A stretch of DNA of 64,000 bases from Sapientia aquatica (GTDB lineage: Bacteria; Pseudomonadota; Gammaproteobacteria; Burkholderiales; Burkholderiaceae_D): NCBI RefSeq assembly GCF_004358105.1, contig NZ_SMYL01000001.1, positions 434,001 to 498,000 of the forward strand. Reading direction: 5' to 3'. Positions 17,664 through 26,678 of this stretch are shown in pieces (the stretch's first letter is position 1; each line of letters starts with the position of its first letter). The position numbers and the translations under genes are program-made. The notes beneath the pieces are model-generated. The model was not told the DNA's origin, ran no database searches, and worked only from the letters and a program-made list of their open reading frames with translations.

Positions 17664-19037
17664 ATGGACATGCGGGTAATTGATTTATTTAAAATTGGCG
17701 TCGGGCCATCCAGTTCGCACACAGTTGGCCCGATGCTCGCCGCGCGTCGATTTTTAGTGGAATGCGAACAGCTCGATACGGTCACGCATGTGCAAGTCGA
17801 TTTATACGGTTCCTTAGCACTGACTGGCTTGGGTCATGCGACCGATAAAGCGGTGTTACTCGGCTTGCTGGGTGAAACGCCCAAAGACGTCGTTCCAGAA
17901 ACAATGGACGCCAAGATTGCACAAATCGCTGCGACAAAAACAATCACCTTACTGGGAACGCACGCCATTCCATTCTCGATTGCTGACGATGTGCAATGGC
18001 ATATGCAAGAGAGTTTATTGGGCCATCCGAACGGCTTGAAATTCACCGCTACGCGCAGCGATGGCAGCGTCACTAGCCAAATTTTTTATTCTACCGGCGG
18101 CGGTTTTATCCAAAGCGAGCATGAGTTGGGTCACGAATCCAGCGTCGCACCCATTGCCAAACCGTATCCTTTTGGCTCAATGGCCGAATTGTTGGAGCAT
18201 GGCGAAAAAAGTGGTTTAAGCATCGCCGCAATGATGCGCGCTAATGAGTCTGTTTATGCTGGTGAAGCTGAACTTAACGCGGAGTTGGATGCGATTTGGT
18301 CAGTGATGGCGCAATGCATAGAAACCGGATTAACCGATCAGGGCATTCTTCCCGGCGGTTTAAACGTAAAACGTCGCGCGGCCAAATTGTGGCGCACCGC
18401 GCAAGACAGCACCGCCAGTTTGCCGCACGACCCAATTCACAAAGTCAGTCTGTATGCGATGGCGGTCAATGAAGTCAACGCAGCCGGTGGTCGCGTCGTG
18501 ACAGCACCCACGAATGGCGCGGCAGGAATTATCCCCGCGGTACTGCGCTATTACTCGCACGATTGCCAGCAAATTAATTCTGTGAACGGGATTCGCGACT
18601 TCTTGCTGGTGGCGTCGGCGGTCGGGATGTTATGTAAGAAAAACGCCTCGATCTCTGGTGCGGAAATTGGTTGCCAAGGCGAAGTTGGCGTAGCGTGCGC
18701 CATGGCTGCGGCTGGTTTAACGGCTGCGTTGGGTGGCACCAATCAGCAAATCGAAACGGCAGCCGAAATCGGCATTGAGCATCACCTCGGCATGACATGC
18801 GACCCGATTGGTGGCTTGGTGCAAATCCCGTGCATCGAGCGCAATGGCATGGGCGCGGTGAAAGCCATTACCGCTGCTTCATTGGCGTTACGCAGTGACG
18901 GTGTGCATCATGTCAGCTTGGATCAAGTCATTGAAACGATGCGCCAAACTGGTTTTGATATGCAGGCCAAATACAAAGAAACTTCTCTTGGTGGTTTGGC
19001 CGTGCATGTAGTGACAGTCAATCACGCCGCGTGCTGA
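17664..19037 (+). CDS. sdaA: L-serine ammonia-lyase, iron-sulfur type
   Basis: SdaA deaminates L-serine to pyruvate using a 4Fe-4S cluster. The 457-residue single-chain form has the N-terminal beta domain with [11 protein letters not shown] and the C-terminal catalytic domain with [40 protein letters not shown] and [19 protein letters not shown], which supply the cluster cysteines. It follows tdh after 98 bases and has its own AGGAG-type site. With kbl and tdh it could link threonine, glycine and serine to pyruvate; no glyA is in the window. Confidence 0.96.
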   Translation: MDMRVIDLFKIGVGPSSSHTVGPMLAARRFLVECEQLDTVTHVQVDLYGSLALTGLGHATDKAVLLGLLGETPKDVVPETMDAKIAQIAATKTITLLGTHAIPFSIADDVQWHMQESLLGHPNGLKFTATRSDGSVTSQIFYSTGGGFIQSEHELGHESSVAPIAKPYPFGSMAELLEHGEKSGLSIAAMMRANESVYAGEAELNAELDAIWSVMAQCIETGLTDQGILPGGLNVKRRAAKLWRTAQDSTASLPHDPIHKVSLYAMAVNEVNAAGGRVVTAPTNGAAGIIPAVLRYYSHDCQQINSVNGIRDFLLVASAVGMLCKKNASISGAEIGCQGEVGVACAMAAAGLTAALGGTNQQIETAAEIGIEHHLGMTCDPIGGLVQIPCIERNGMGAVKAITAASLALRSDGVHHVSLDQVIETMRQTGFDMQAKYKETSLGGLAVHVVTVNHAAC

Positions 19038-19053
19038 TTGGGTTTGACCAAGT

Positions 19054-19079
19054 ACGTCACCAAACCTACTTGGTGACGT
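19054..19079. terminator. Hairpin between convergent sdaA and DUF1501 gene
   Basis: A perfect 10-base stem ACGTCACCAA / TTGGTGACGT with a 6-base loop lies between the two convergent stop codons. No U-tract follows on either strand, so it is a probable bidirectional transcript end or RNA 3-prime protective hairpin, not a classical intrinsic terminator. Confidence 0.55.
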
Positions 19080-19084
19080 TAGCC

Positions 19085-20485
19085 TTAGACAAAGCCTAAG
19101 TTGCGGGTGCTGGCGTTGTAGTTTGCCAGATTAGGCAGCAAGCTTAATAAGTCGGTATCCGACGCGCCCATCCATTTTCCCAACGTTGCTGCATATTGAT
19201 CCACTGACGTAGTTGGAATTAATCGACCTTGTCCTACGTCGTCTGGCCCGTTGTTGGCGACGATGGGCGGCGTGCCATAAAACTTTTGTCCGTTGACTGC
19301 ACCACCCAAGACAAAATGCATACTGCCCCAGCCGTGATCAGAACCATCGTTATTGCCCGACAAAGTGCGACCAAAGTCGGACGCGGTAAAGGTCGTGACG
19401 TTGGAATCCACGCCCAATTCAACCGTTGCATTGTAAAAAGCGGCTAACGCATTCGATACGTTGGTTAATAATCCAGGATGCACGGTCACCAATCCATCGT
19501 GGGTATCAAAGCCGCCCATCGAGACAAAAAACACCTGCCGTTTGGCACCAATCGTGCTGGCCGTTGAAATCATGCGTGCGACCATTTTTAATTGATCGCC
19601 CAAATTATTATTGGTCGGGAAAACGGTGTTAATGGTCGGCGCGGTAGCCAATGCCCCGGTCAATACCGTGTTGGCAGAAATCGCCCGATTGATAACCCGG
19701 ATGTATTCGTTTTCCAGTAAGTGCGAGCTAGGTTGCGTGAGCAGCGTCTGCAGTGCCGCAGTGGCATTGGCAGAACCAAACAAAGGACGCTGTAAGCCGT
19801 TATACGGCACCGATCCGCTGGTAGATACTTGATATTGCACCGCGGATTTGCCGGATAAGAAAACGGCATTGCCGGATACGTTCACGCAGCTAAACGTGCT
19901 GTTGGTATTACCCGATTGAAATAAATCTCCCATACGACCGCCCCAGCCGGAAATAGCACCTTCGGGCGAGGACGATTGCCAAACGGATTGTTGATCGTTA
20001 TGCGAAAACAGTCGCGGCGGCAAGGGTACTGATTTATTGGTGTATTGCGTTTTGGTTGTTGGTTGGACTAGCGTGCCTACGTTGAGAATCACACCCATTT
20101 TCTTGGCGTTAAAAATCGGCAGCAAAGGTGCGAGTTCCGGCGCTAAGGCAAACTGACGGCTTACCCCAGCCGAATCAACCGGTGCGGTGAGCGGATTTAA
20201 CACCGTTCCAGTCAAGGCGCTTTGCGCGTAGGCCATTGTTGGGCGCATGCTGTTGTACAGGTTGTAATTAGCAGTGTCATAGGGGATAAGCGTATTGCCG
20301 TAATCGTTCCCGCCGTATAAAAACACGCACACAATCGCTTTATAATCGGTGGCGCCAGCGGCCGACGCTTCGGACATGGCCGCCAAATTAAGCGCCCATG
20401 GCGTTGCAATGCCGGCTAAGGAGAGAGCCGATGCGCGCTGTAAAAACGCGCGGCGCGATGCGTTCATTGAATTCGAATTGGACAT
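19085..20485 (-). CDS. DUF1501 protein, Tat-exported
   Basis: The 466-residue product has a twin-arginine signal (SRRAFLQRASALSLAG) ending near ASA at about residue 41. The mature part is a DUF1501 domain, an alkaline-phosphatase/sulfatase-like fold (VCVFLYGGNDYGNTLIPYD, FFVSMGGFDTHDGLV, FTASDFGRTLSGNNDGSDHGWG). Members are usually encoded next to a DUF1800 protein, as here, 35 bases downstream of it. The biochemical role of the pair is not established. The Tat signal suggests export of a folded, perhaps metal-bearing, protein. Confidence 0.88.
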   Translation of the reverse strand: MSNSNSMNASRRAFLQRASALSLAGIATPWALNLAAMSEASAAGATDYKAIVCVFLYGGNDYGNTLIPYDTANYNLYNSMRPTMAYAQSALTGTVLNPLTAPVDSAGVSRQFALAPELAPLLPIFNAKKMGVILNVGTLVQPTTKTQYTNKSVPLPPRLFSHNDQQSVWQSSSPEGAISGWGGRMGDLFQSGNTNSTFSCVNVSGNAVFLSGKSAVQYQVSTSGSVPYNGLQRPLFGSANATAALQTLLTQPSSHLLENEYIRVINRAISANTVLTGALATAPTINTVFPTNNNLGDQLKMVARMISTASTIGAKRQVFFVSMGGFDTHDGLVTVHPGLLTNVSNALAAFYNATVELGVDSNVTTFTASDFGRTLSGNNDGSDHGWGSMHFVLGGAVNGQKFYGTPPIVANNGPDDVGQGRLIPTTSVDQYAATLGKWMGASDTDLLSLLPNLANYNASTRNLGFV

Positions 20486-20520
20486 GTGATCTTCCCTTTG
20501 TTTTATGTTGTGCTGATGTG

Positions 20521-22269
20521 TTACTTCAGGACGATAAATTCTGGTGCCGCCAACACCATGGTGAGCGCAGCATAAATCCGGTTATAGCGTGTTGGATCGG
20601 TTCCGCTGGGCATAGAGGTGATGGCGTTGACAATCAAGGTCACGTTGGCGGCGCTGATTTGACCTGCAGCGATCACGGTATTGAGTTCATTGACCAAATT
20701 CTGCGCATTGTCGGCCAGCGGCAACAGACTGCTGTAATCCGCTTTCATATCGCCAATCCCGTTGCTGACCGCATTTTGCATAAAGTTCACGTAACCAACG
20801 ACGCTTGACTCATTGGTTAATTGAAATTCCGGTGCGACTAAGGAAGCACTTGAAATGCCGCTATTGGGCGGAACGTAACCGGGACGGAAAAAGTTAAACA
20901 CGGTCGGTGAGCGCAGCGGACTTTGACCGAGTTTGGTGGCGGGATTGGTGGTGTCACCAATCGCCCATGCATCGGAAGGCGAATTGGCGTTGTAGGCGCG
21001 CGCCCAAGTTGTAAACCGTAATATTGGCTCGCGTTGTTTTCCAAAGCTGGTGCTGCTGGCATCCGCGACATCTGCGCGCGCTTCGGTATCCAACAAAATC
21101 GCTGAAATCACCGCGCTCAGATTACCTTTTACACCGTTGCCGTCATTATTAAATACTGTCGCCACGCGCTGCACATAGGCCGGGCTTGGGTTGCTGGTGA
21201 CCAGCTTTTGAATTAACTGTTTGCTGATAAACGGCGCGACGTTTTGATGCGCAAAAATCCAATCCAGTGCTTGGTTCATGCTTGTAGCACCGTCCAATCC
21301 CGCCGGAATCGTTGTGTTTAAAAATGTCGATGCGCCGGTTTCATGACGACTGGCGATTTGAATCATTGGTCGGTTGAGGAAATCGGGCGTCGAAGTATCT
21401 TTGCCCTGCAAATCAAAATCCCAACCAGTAAAAATCCGCGCTAAACCGGTAATATCGGTCAAGGTATAAGTCTCGACTTGTTGACCGTTGGCGAGCTGCG
21501 GCGTGCCATCCAAATTGAGCATCACTAAACCAATGCTAAACAACTGCATGATTTCGCGCGCGTAATTCTCGTCCGGCATCGCGCCGGTAGTTGGGTTGTA
21601 TTTAACGTTGCCGCGGAAGGTTAAATATTCGCCCATCGGCGCGCTGGTAGAAATTTGTCCCAACAAATCGCGGTAGTTACCAAAGGCGTGCGATTCCAAT
21701 AAATCTAAATAGGTTGCGGCAGCAAACGAGCGCCAGCCACCGCCGATTAATCCGTCTATCGCTGCGACGGTAATTTCGGATAATGCCAGTGTGACACGTT
21801 GGCGCAGCGTGTCGGGTGAGTTAATCAGTTTTTTCCAATTGGAGGCGTCAAAACCCGATTCGCTATTCTTGTAAGTGATGTTGTTAAAACCAGCAGCGAC
21901 CAGCCAAGCATAGCGGCTTGTGGTTGCCGGTAGCGCCATTTGCGCATTAATCCAACCGGCGTAGCCCAACGATTGCACCTTGCTCATTTCAGTGCGCGTC
22001 GCACCCATCGAAGCTTGCGCCAAAAAGCGCGAAGCCTGCGCATCGGTAATTGGGGTAGTAACTACCGGCGGTGGAGTGGTGCTCGACGGTGGAGTGCTCG
22101 ACGCGCTGCCACCACCGCCACCGCCGCACGCTGCCAATAACGCGGCGCTGGTCGTGATAGCGCCAGCGGTAAGTAATGTGTTAGCTGGCGCAGCGCTGGC
22201 GAGTTCAGTAGTGGCAAGCTCTGGCGAGGCGTTATCAAGCTCTGGTAAGCGGGTTACGGTAGCGGTCAT
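20521..22269 (-). CDS. DUF1800 protein with Gly-run after a possible late lipobox
   Basis: The 582-residue protein carries a DUF1800 domain through most of its length (AQASRFLAQASMGAT near 80-95, NYAREIMQLFSIGLV, GLARIFTGWDF, SKQLIQKLVTSNPSPAYVQRV, LRSPTVFNFFRPGY). The N-terminus is odd: about 30 polar residues, then a hydrophobic stretch ending LLAAC at C48, followed by six glycines and a Ser/Thr/Pro linker. This looks like a lipoprotein box placed unusually deep, with no in-frame Met nearer to it. It is cotranscribed with the DUF1501 gene. Function unknown. Confidence 0.87.
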   Translation of the reverse strand: MTATVTRLPELDNASPELATTELASAAPANTLLTAGAITTSAALLAACGGGGGGSASSTPPSSTTPPPVVTTPITDAQASRFLAQASMGATRTEMSKVQSLGYAGWINAQMALPATTSRYAWLVAAGFNNITYKNSESGFDASNWKKLINSPDTLRQRVTLALSEITVAAIDGLIGGGWRSFAAATYLDLLESHAFGNYRDLLGQISTSAPMGEYLTFRGNVKYNPTTGAMPDENYAREIMQLFSIGLVMLNLDGTPQLANGQQVETYTLTDITGLARIFTGWDFDLQGKDTSTPDFLNRPMIQIASRHETGASTFLNTTIPAGLDGATSMNQALDWIFAHQNVAPFISKQLIQKLVTSNPSPAYVQRVATVFNNDGNGVKGNLSAVISAILLDTEARADVADASSTSFGKQREPILRFTTWARAYNANSPSDAWAIGDTTNPATKLGQSPLRSPTVFNFFRPGYVPPNSGISSASLVAPEFQLTNESSVVGYVNFMQNAVSNGIGDMKADYSSLLPLADNAQNLVNELNTVIAAGQISAANVTLIVNAITSMPSGTDPTRYNRIYAALTMVLAAPEFIVLK

Positions 22270-22561
22270 GATTCATTCCAAGATAAATAGCGGCAGCGAC
22301 GAGTTTATTTAGAGATTGTTAAATAAGTAATTTAATAGAAATTAAATTGCGTGGAAGAAATATATAAGAAATTCCGTGAATTAACTATGTCCAGATGTAA
22401 AAATAGTTCGCCGCAATAACAGAAATCCTAGAGCGAACTGCTGAGAACAATGTTAAATCCAGTTTGTGACAGGAATTCGTCTTCAAGCCTGATGAATTGG
22501 ATAAATCCAGTCGCTTCCTGACCGTGATACAGTTTCATATTTCACCAAAGAAACGCCAGAA

Positions 22562-23149
22562 ATGACCATAAACCGCTGCGGCTGGGCCAATCCAGCGAAT
22601 CCTCTTTACCTGCATTACCACGATCACGACTGGGGCGTACCTTGTCATGACGAAACGACATTATTTGAAATGTTGAATTTGGAAGGCGCGCAAGCCGGTT
22701 TGAGTTGGGAAACCATCCTCAATAAACGCGAAAACTACCGCGCCGCCTTCGATCAATGGGATGCGAAAAAAATAGCCAAATACGACGATAAAAAAATAGC
22801 CGAATTACTAGCTAACCCAGGCATCGTGCGCAACAAATTAAAGATTGCCGCCACCATCGCCAACGCGCAAGCGTATTTGCGTTTGTGCGACGAAGTAGGG
22901 GGCTTGGACCCGTATTTATGGGGATTTGTGGACGGTAAAACTATTGTTAATCACATTGCTAGCTACAAAGACGCACCGCCAAAAACAGAATTATCCGAGC
23001 GCATATCCAAAGACTTAGCCAAGCGCGGATTTAAATTTATTGGGCCCACCATCATCTACGCTTATATGCAATCAATAGGCATGGTGGATGACCATATTGC
23101 GACCTGTTTTAAGCGCACTAACAGCGTTAAAGCGAGCAAGAAAAAGTAA
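22562..23149 (+). CDS. tag: DNA-3-methyladenine glycosylase I
   Basis: Tag excises 3-methyladenine from alkylated DNA. The 195-residue protein aligns with E. coli Tag through RCGWAN, HDHDWGVP, LEGAQAGLSWETIL, KRENYRAAF and KRGFKFIGPTIIYAYMQSIG. Zinc-snap ligands are present (C6, H20, and H and C in DDHIATC) and the active-site glutamate is E41. It is followed 35 bases later by an oxidoreductase gene on the same strand. Confidence 0.97.
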   Translation: MTINRCGWANPANPLYLHYHDHDWGVPCHDETTLFEMLNLEGAQAGLSWETILNKRENYRAAFDQWDAKKIAKYDDKKIAELLANPGIVRNKLKIAATIANAQAYLRLCDEVGGLDPYLWGFVDGKTIVNHIASYKDAPPKTELSERISKDLAKRGFKFIGPTIIYAYMQSIGMVDDHIATCFKRTNSVKASKKK

Positions 23150-23184
23150 TTCCCTGATGTTCCTGTTTTCAAAAAAGGCGAACC

Positions 23185-24144
23185 ATGCAAGCGCAATCTC
23201 AACCACAATCTCAACCTCCAGCATTTCATTTTAGTGATCAAGTCGAGCATGTGTTAGTCACCGGCGCGACCGGATTTGTCGGACAACATTTAGTGCGTGC
23301 CTTAATCGCGGATCGGCAACACGTTACCGTGCTGAGTCGCAGCCCCCGTAAAGCGATCGAATTATTTGGCGCCTCGGTGCAAGCAATTCGCAGCATGGAT
23401 GAATTGCCCAGCTCAACTAAGATTGATGTGATTATCAATTTGGCCGGAGCGCGCATTTTGGGTTGGCGCTGGACGGAAAATAGAAAAGCTGTTTTGCGCC
23501 AAAGCCGAATAGGTCTGACCAAAGGACTCACCGATTGGATTGCGCGCGTCGATCATAAACCGCGCCAATTATTTTCCGCCTCGGCAATTGGTTATTACGG
23601 CATTCAAGCCCAAGGCGATGATCGCGCTCTGGCTGAAGATGCGGCGCCTCAAGCGATCTTCATGTCGGAGTTATGCCAAGAGTGGGAAAAGCAGGCTCAG
23701 CAAGCCACGCAATGTGGCGTGCAAGTGACCTGTATGCGCTTTGGTTTGGTGCTAGGTCAACAAGGTGCGCTGCCGATGATGTTGTTGCCGATTAAGCTTG
23801 GTTTGGGCGGCGCGCTCGGATCAGGGCGGCAATGGTTTTCGTGGATTCATGTAGATGATATTTTGCGTGCGATTGGATTTTTGTGGGGCAAGCAAGGCGA
23901 TTCGTTAAGCATTAATTTTTGTGCGCCTGAAGCGGTGTCGCAACTCGATTTTAGTAAGATCGCCGCGAGTCTATTATCGCGCCCGTGTTTTATGCCAACA
24001 CCCGGATTTCCGATGAAGCTGATGTTGGGAGAACAGTCGGATTTATTGCTCGAAGGCCAGCGCGTGACACCGGCCTATTTACTGTCGCAAGGTTACCGCT
24101 TTAGCTATCCCGATTTACGCAGCGCATTGCGTAGTTTGTTGTAA
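23185..24144 (+). CDS. TIGR01777-family SDR oxidoreductase (YfcH-like)
   Basis: The 319-residue protein has an N-terminal Rossmann motif VTGATGFVGQHLV and family segments INLAGARILGWRWTENRK, SASAIGYYG, RFGLVLG and FSWIHVDDILRAI, the marks of the NAD(P)-dependent epimerase family that includes E. coli YfcH and plant SulA-like proteins. Substrate unknown. The first 20 residues are a Gln/Pro-rich extension, so a later start cannot be excluded, but no better Met with a ribosome site is present. Confidence 0.9.
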   Translation: MQAQSQPQSQPPAFHFSDQVEHVLVTGATGFVGQHLVRALIADRQHVTVLSRSPRKAIELFGASVQAIRSMDELPSSTKIDVIINLAGARILGWRWTENRKAVLRQSRIGLTKGLTDWIARVDHKPRQLFSASAIGYYGIQAQGDDRALAEDAAPQAIFMSELCQEWEKQAQQATQCGVQVTCMRFGLVLGQQGALPMMLLPIKLGLGGALGSGRQWFSWIHVDDILRAIGFLWGKQGDSLSINFCAPEAVSQLDFSKIAASLLSRPCFMPTPGFPMKLMLGEQSDLLLEGQRVTPAYLLSQGYRFSYPDLRSALRSLL

Positions 24145-24180
24145 TGTACAACTCATCGCACAAACAACTCCAATTGAAAT

Positions 24181-24224
24181 AAAAACGCCCATCGAGCGAT
24201 ATTGCTTGTTCGATGGGCGTTTTT
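24181..24224. terminator. Bidirectional intrinsic terminator
   Basis: A perfect 15-base inverted repeat (aaaaacgcccatcga / tcgatgggcgttttt) with a 14-base loop carries A-runs on one side and T-runs on the other, so it should terminate both the plus-strand oxidoreductase transcript and the convergent chemoreceptor transcript. Confidence 0.93.
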
Positions 24225-24257
24225 ATTGCCGTTTATTAGGTCAGATTGGATGCCGCT

Positions 24258-25913
24258 TCAATGCGTTTCCACGGCCAGCATTTTGGGCTGCGCGCTTACG
24301 CTGTTTTTGATGGCAGATTGGCGTGGTTTTCTTGGCGCAGAAGATGTCGCTGCCTCTTTTCCAATTTTAAATACCTGCAAAGTATTGAACACCACCAACG
24401 CTTGGTCGCTCATCACGGTCGATGAGGCCGCGGCTTCTTCGACCATGGCGGCATTTTGCTGCGTGACTTGATCGAGCTGCAAAATTGCGTCCTTAACCTG
24501 ATTAATGCCGGCACTTTGCTCACGTGTGGCGGCGCTGATTTCAGAAATAATATCGGCCACCTGTTTAATGGCACCGATAACTTCGGTCATGTTTTTACCT
24601 GCCTCATCCGCGCGCGTCGCGCCATCGCTTACTTTGTCCACGGAGATGCCAATTAAGCCCTTGATATCTTTTGCCGCCGCGGCACTGCGCTGGGCTAGAT
24701 TACGTACTTCTGAGGCGACTACGGCAAAACCGCGACCTTGTTCCCCAGCGCGTGCTGCTTCGACCGCGGCATTGAGCGCCAAAATATTGGTTTGAAAAGC
24801 GATGCCATCAATGAGAGAAATGATGTCCACAATTTTTTTCGATGATGCATTGATCTCATCCATCGCTTCAACCACATCTGAGACCGCGTGTCCGGCTTTT
24901 TCTGCCAGTTCCGTCACGCCGTGAGCAAGCTTATTGGCTTGTGCCGCATTGGCGGAATTGTTTTCGACGGTTGACGTTAATTGCTCCATGCTGGCTGAGG
25001 TTTGTTCAAGGTTGGATGCCTGCGTTTCGGTACGTTCTTGCAGATCCATATTGCCGCGCGAAACCTCTTTCGTTGAGGTGACGATTTGTTCAAAATTAAG
25101 CCGAATATCGCCAATGATGGACGCTAAATTAATGTTTAACTGACGAATTAATTGCAGCAATTGTCCGACGTCATCGTGTCGATCCGATTCAATCCGCGTG
25201 GTTAAATCGCCACCACATAATATTTTAGCCGCCGCTGTGGCGTGCTTTAACGGGCTCACGATGGCGTGTTGTAGTGAGTACCAAAAATACAAAGACAGCA
25301 GCGTAATGATTGCAGCGCCGACAGCGATTCCCGATTGAGCCTCCGTCATTAACGCCTTGATGCAAAGTGCCGCAGAGATCAGCGTGATTAATCCTAAATT
25401 TAGCGCAACCCGATTCGCTAACGGCATGTCTTGTAAGGCCACCACTTTGCTCCACCAAGTTGTGCTAACAGCTTGACCTTGTTTCATCGCTATTTTGTTG
25501 GAATTGCCGGCTTTAATCTCTTTGTAGAGCTGCGCTGCTTGGTTGATTTGTTCGCGCGTTGGTTTGGTGCGCACCGACATATAGCCTGAAATTGCGCCTT
25601 GCTCGATTACCGGTGTGACGTTGGCTAATACCCAATAAAAGTCGCCGTATTTGGTGCGATTTTTGACCATGCCTGACCACGGCAAACCCGATTGAATCGT
25701 GGCCCATAAATCTGCATAGGCTTCGACCGGCATATCGGGATGGCGCAAAATATTTTGCGGCGCGCCAAGTAGTTCGTGTTCTGCAAAGCCGCTGATTTCA
25801 ATGAAATAGGGATTGGCGTACGTGATGTTGCCCTTCATATCGGTGGTCGATACGATGGTTTTGCCATCTTCTAAAACGTGTTCACGATCGGTGACAGGCA
25901 AGTTGGTACGCAT
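24258..25913 (-). CDS. aer: Aer-type energy-taxis receptor (PAS-TM-HAMP-MCP)
   Basis: The 551-residue protein has an N-terminal PAS domain (about 18-120) closely matching E. coli Aer, including LRHPDMP with the Arg-His-Asp implicated in FAD binding, PWSGMVKNR and ISGYMSVRT. A hydrophobic hairpin follows (about 165-210), then HAMP (about 212-265) and a methyl-accepting signalling domain with the conserved tip (FQTNILALNAAVEAARAGEQGRGFAVVASEVRNLAQRSA). It should sense redox state through FAD and drive aerotaxis through CheA/CheW. There is no C-terminal CheR-binding pentapeptide. Confidence 0.92.
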   Translation of the reverse strand: MRTNLPVTDREHVLEDGKTIVSTTDMKGNITYANPYFIEISGFAEHELLGAPQNILRHPDMPVEAYADLWATIQSGLPWSGMVKNRTKYGDFYWVLANVTPVIEQGAISGYMSVRTKPTREQINQAAQLYKEIKAGNSNKIAMKQGQAVSTTWWSKVVALQDMPLANRVALNLGLITLISAALCIKALMTEAQSGIAVGAAIITLLSLYFWYSLQHAIVSPLKHATAAAKILCGGDLTTRIESDRHDDVGQLLQLIRQLNINLASIIGDIRLNFEQIVTSTKEVSRGNMDLQERTETQASNLEQTSASMEQLTSTVENNSANAAQANKLAHGVTELAEKAGHAVSDVVEAMDEINASSKKIVDIISLIDGIAFQTNILALNAAVEAARAGEQGRGFAVVASEVRNLAQRSAAAAKDIKGLIGISVDKVSDGATRADEAGKNMTEVIGAIKQVADIISEISAATREQSAGINQVKDAILQLDQVTQQNAAMVEEAAASSTVMSDQALVVFNTLQVFKIGKEAATSSAPRKPRQSAIKNSVSAQPKMLAVETH

Positions 25914-26475
25914 AGATGTCTCGATTCTATTGGTGGGTAGTGCGCAAATTGTGTTGATCTGATCTCAACAATCCTGAGCTGAATCAGGCTATGTTTTGTT
26001 GGCAATTTGGTGTTGCATTGTGGCTACCGTTCATACCGGAATACCCCAATTTACGTCGGCTAGATGTTGGTTTGTTTATTCTTGGTTTTAATGTGTTACT
26101 CAGCTCAACTACATAAGTTATAGCCCACCGAACTCAGATAGATAGTGTTTCGGAAAAATATATATTTCTCCTTAACTTCACCGCGATTCTGTCATCCCTT
26201 AATGGATAAATTTAGGCTAGGTCGGGCTGTGCGTATTGATTTAAATCAACACCGTTGACTTGCTAATTGTGTTTGTAAATTGTGAAGCTGCTGACTATTA
26301 TTAGTTTTGATTCGGACGGTAAATCCCACCAATCTAATCAATGTTGCCGTTGAGCAGTTCTGTGGATTTCGTCCGAGTGGCAGCAAATCGCGCGATGGTT
26401 AGGGAAAGTTCCACAGAAGCACGCTGACAAGATCAAGCAGCGCATGACTAAATTGTTAAGTACAGGAGCGGCCTT
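25914..26475. other. 562-base intergenic region with an FNR box and AT-rich palindrome
   Basis: No supported ORF lies here. The region separates the divergent Aer-like gene and a 63-aa gene. It holds a perfect FNR/Anr site (26236-26249) and a 20-base AT-rich palindrome with one mismatched pair, GGAAAAATATATATTTCTCC, at 26152-26171. A TAAATT hexamer occurs at suitable distance from the FNR box on each strand (minus 26214-26209; plus 26276-26281). About 190 bases between the latter and the small gene could be a leader or an independent small RNA. Confidence 0.6.
26236..26249. promoter_or_regulatory. Perfect FNR/Anr box
   Basis: TTGATTTAAATCAA matches the FNR/Anr consensus TTGAT-N4-ATCAA at all ten defined positions. 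On the minus strand a TAAATT hexamer starts 28.5 bases from the box centre, the geometry of a class II FNR promoter, pointing toward the Aer-like receptor. On the plus strand a less well spaced TAAATT points to the 63-aa gene. Confidence 0.75.
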
Positions 26476-26667
26476 ATGGAACCGCTAAAACCATCGCCAC
26501 AAGATCGATTTTTATGGCAAGAGTTGATCGAAGAATTACGCCGCTCACGCGATATTTGCGTTGAATTGTCTGAGCTATTACAAGACCGATTATTTGAACT
26601 CAATAATTCCTACAAAGTGATGGCAGAAAAACAAACCACGGAATTGCTCGACAAAATCACTAAATAA
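26476..26667 (+). CDS. Small helical protein, function unknown (63 aa)
   Basis: The gene has a good Shine-Dalgarno (AGGAG, seven bases before the ATG), which favours a real coding region. The protein is charged, without signal peptide or membrane segment. Residues about 15-62 are predicted by eye as one long amphipathic helix (LIEELRRSRDICVELSELLQ...KQTTELLDKI), suggesting a coiled coil. I do not recognise the family. It ends 11 bases from the convergent AraC gene. Confidence 0.6.
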   Translation: MEPLKPSPQDRFLWQELIEELRRSRDICVELSELLQDRLFELNNSYKVMAEKQTTELLDKITK

Positions 26668-26678
26668 GTTTGACGTTG

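Noticed and set aside
19054-19079. Hairpin considered as a standard Rho-independent terminator.
   Set aside because: The stem is perfect but no U-run follows on either strand; reported only as a hairpin with modest confidence.
22097-22131. Gly/Pro-coding GC-rich stretch in the DUF1800 gene considered as a phase-variable tract.
   Set aside because: Glycine codons are mixed, so there is no homopolymer or perfect short tandem repeat.
25953-25967. TTGA-N7-TCAA just upstream of the Aer-like gene, considered as a second FNR site.
   Set aside because: The arms do not fit TTGAT-N4-ATCAA, so it is not counted.
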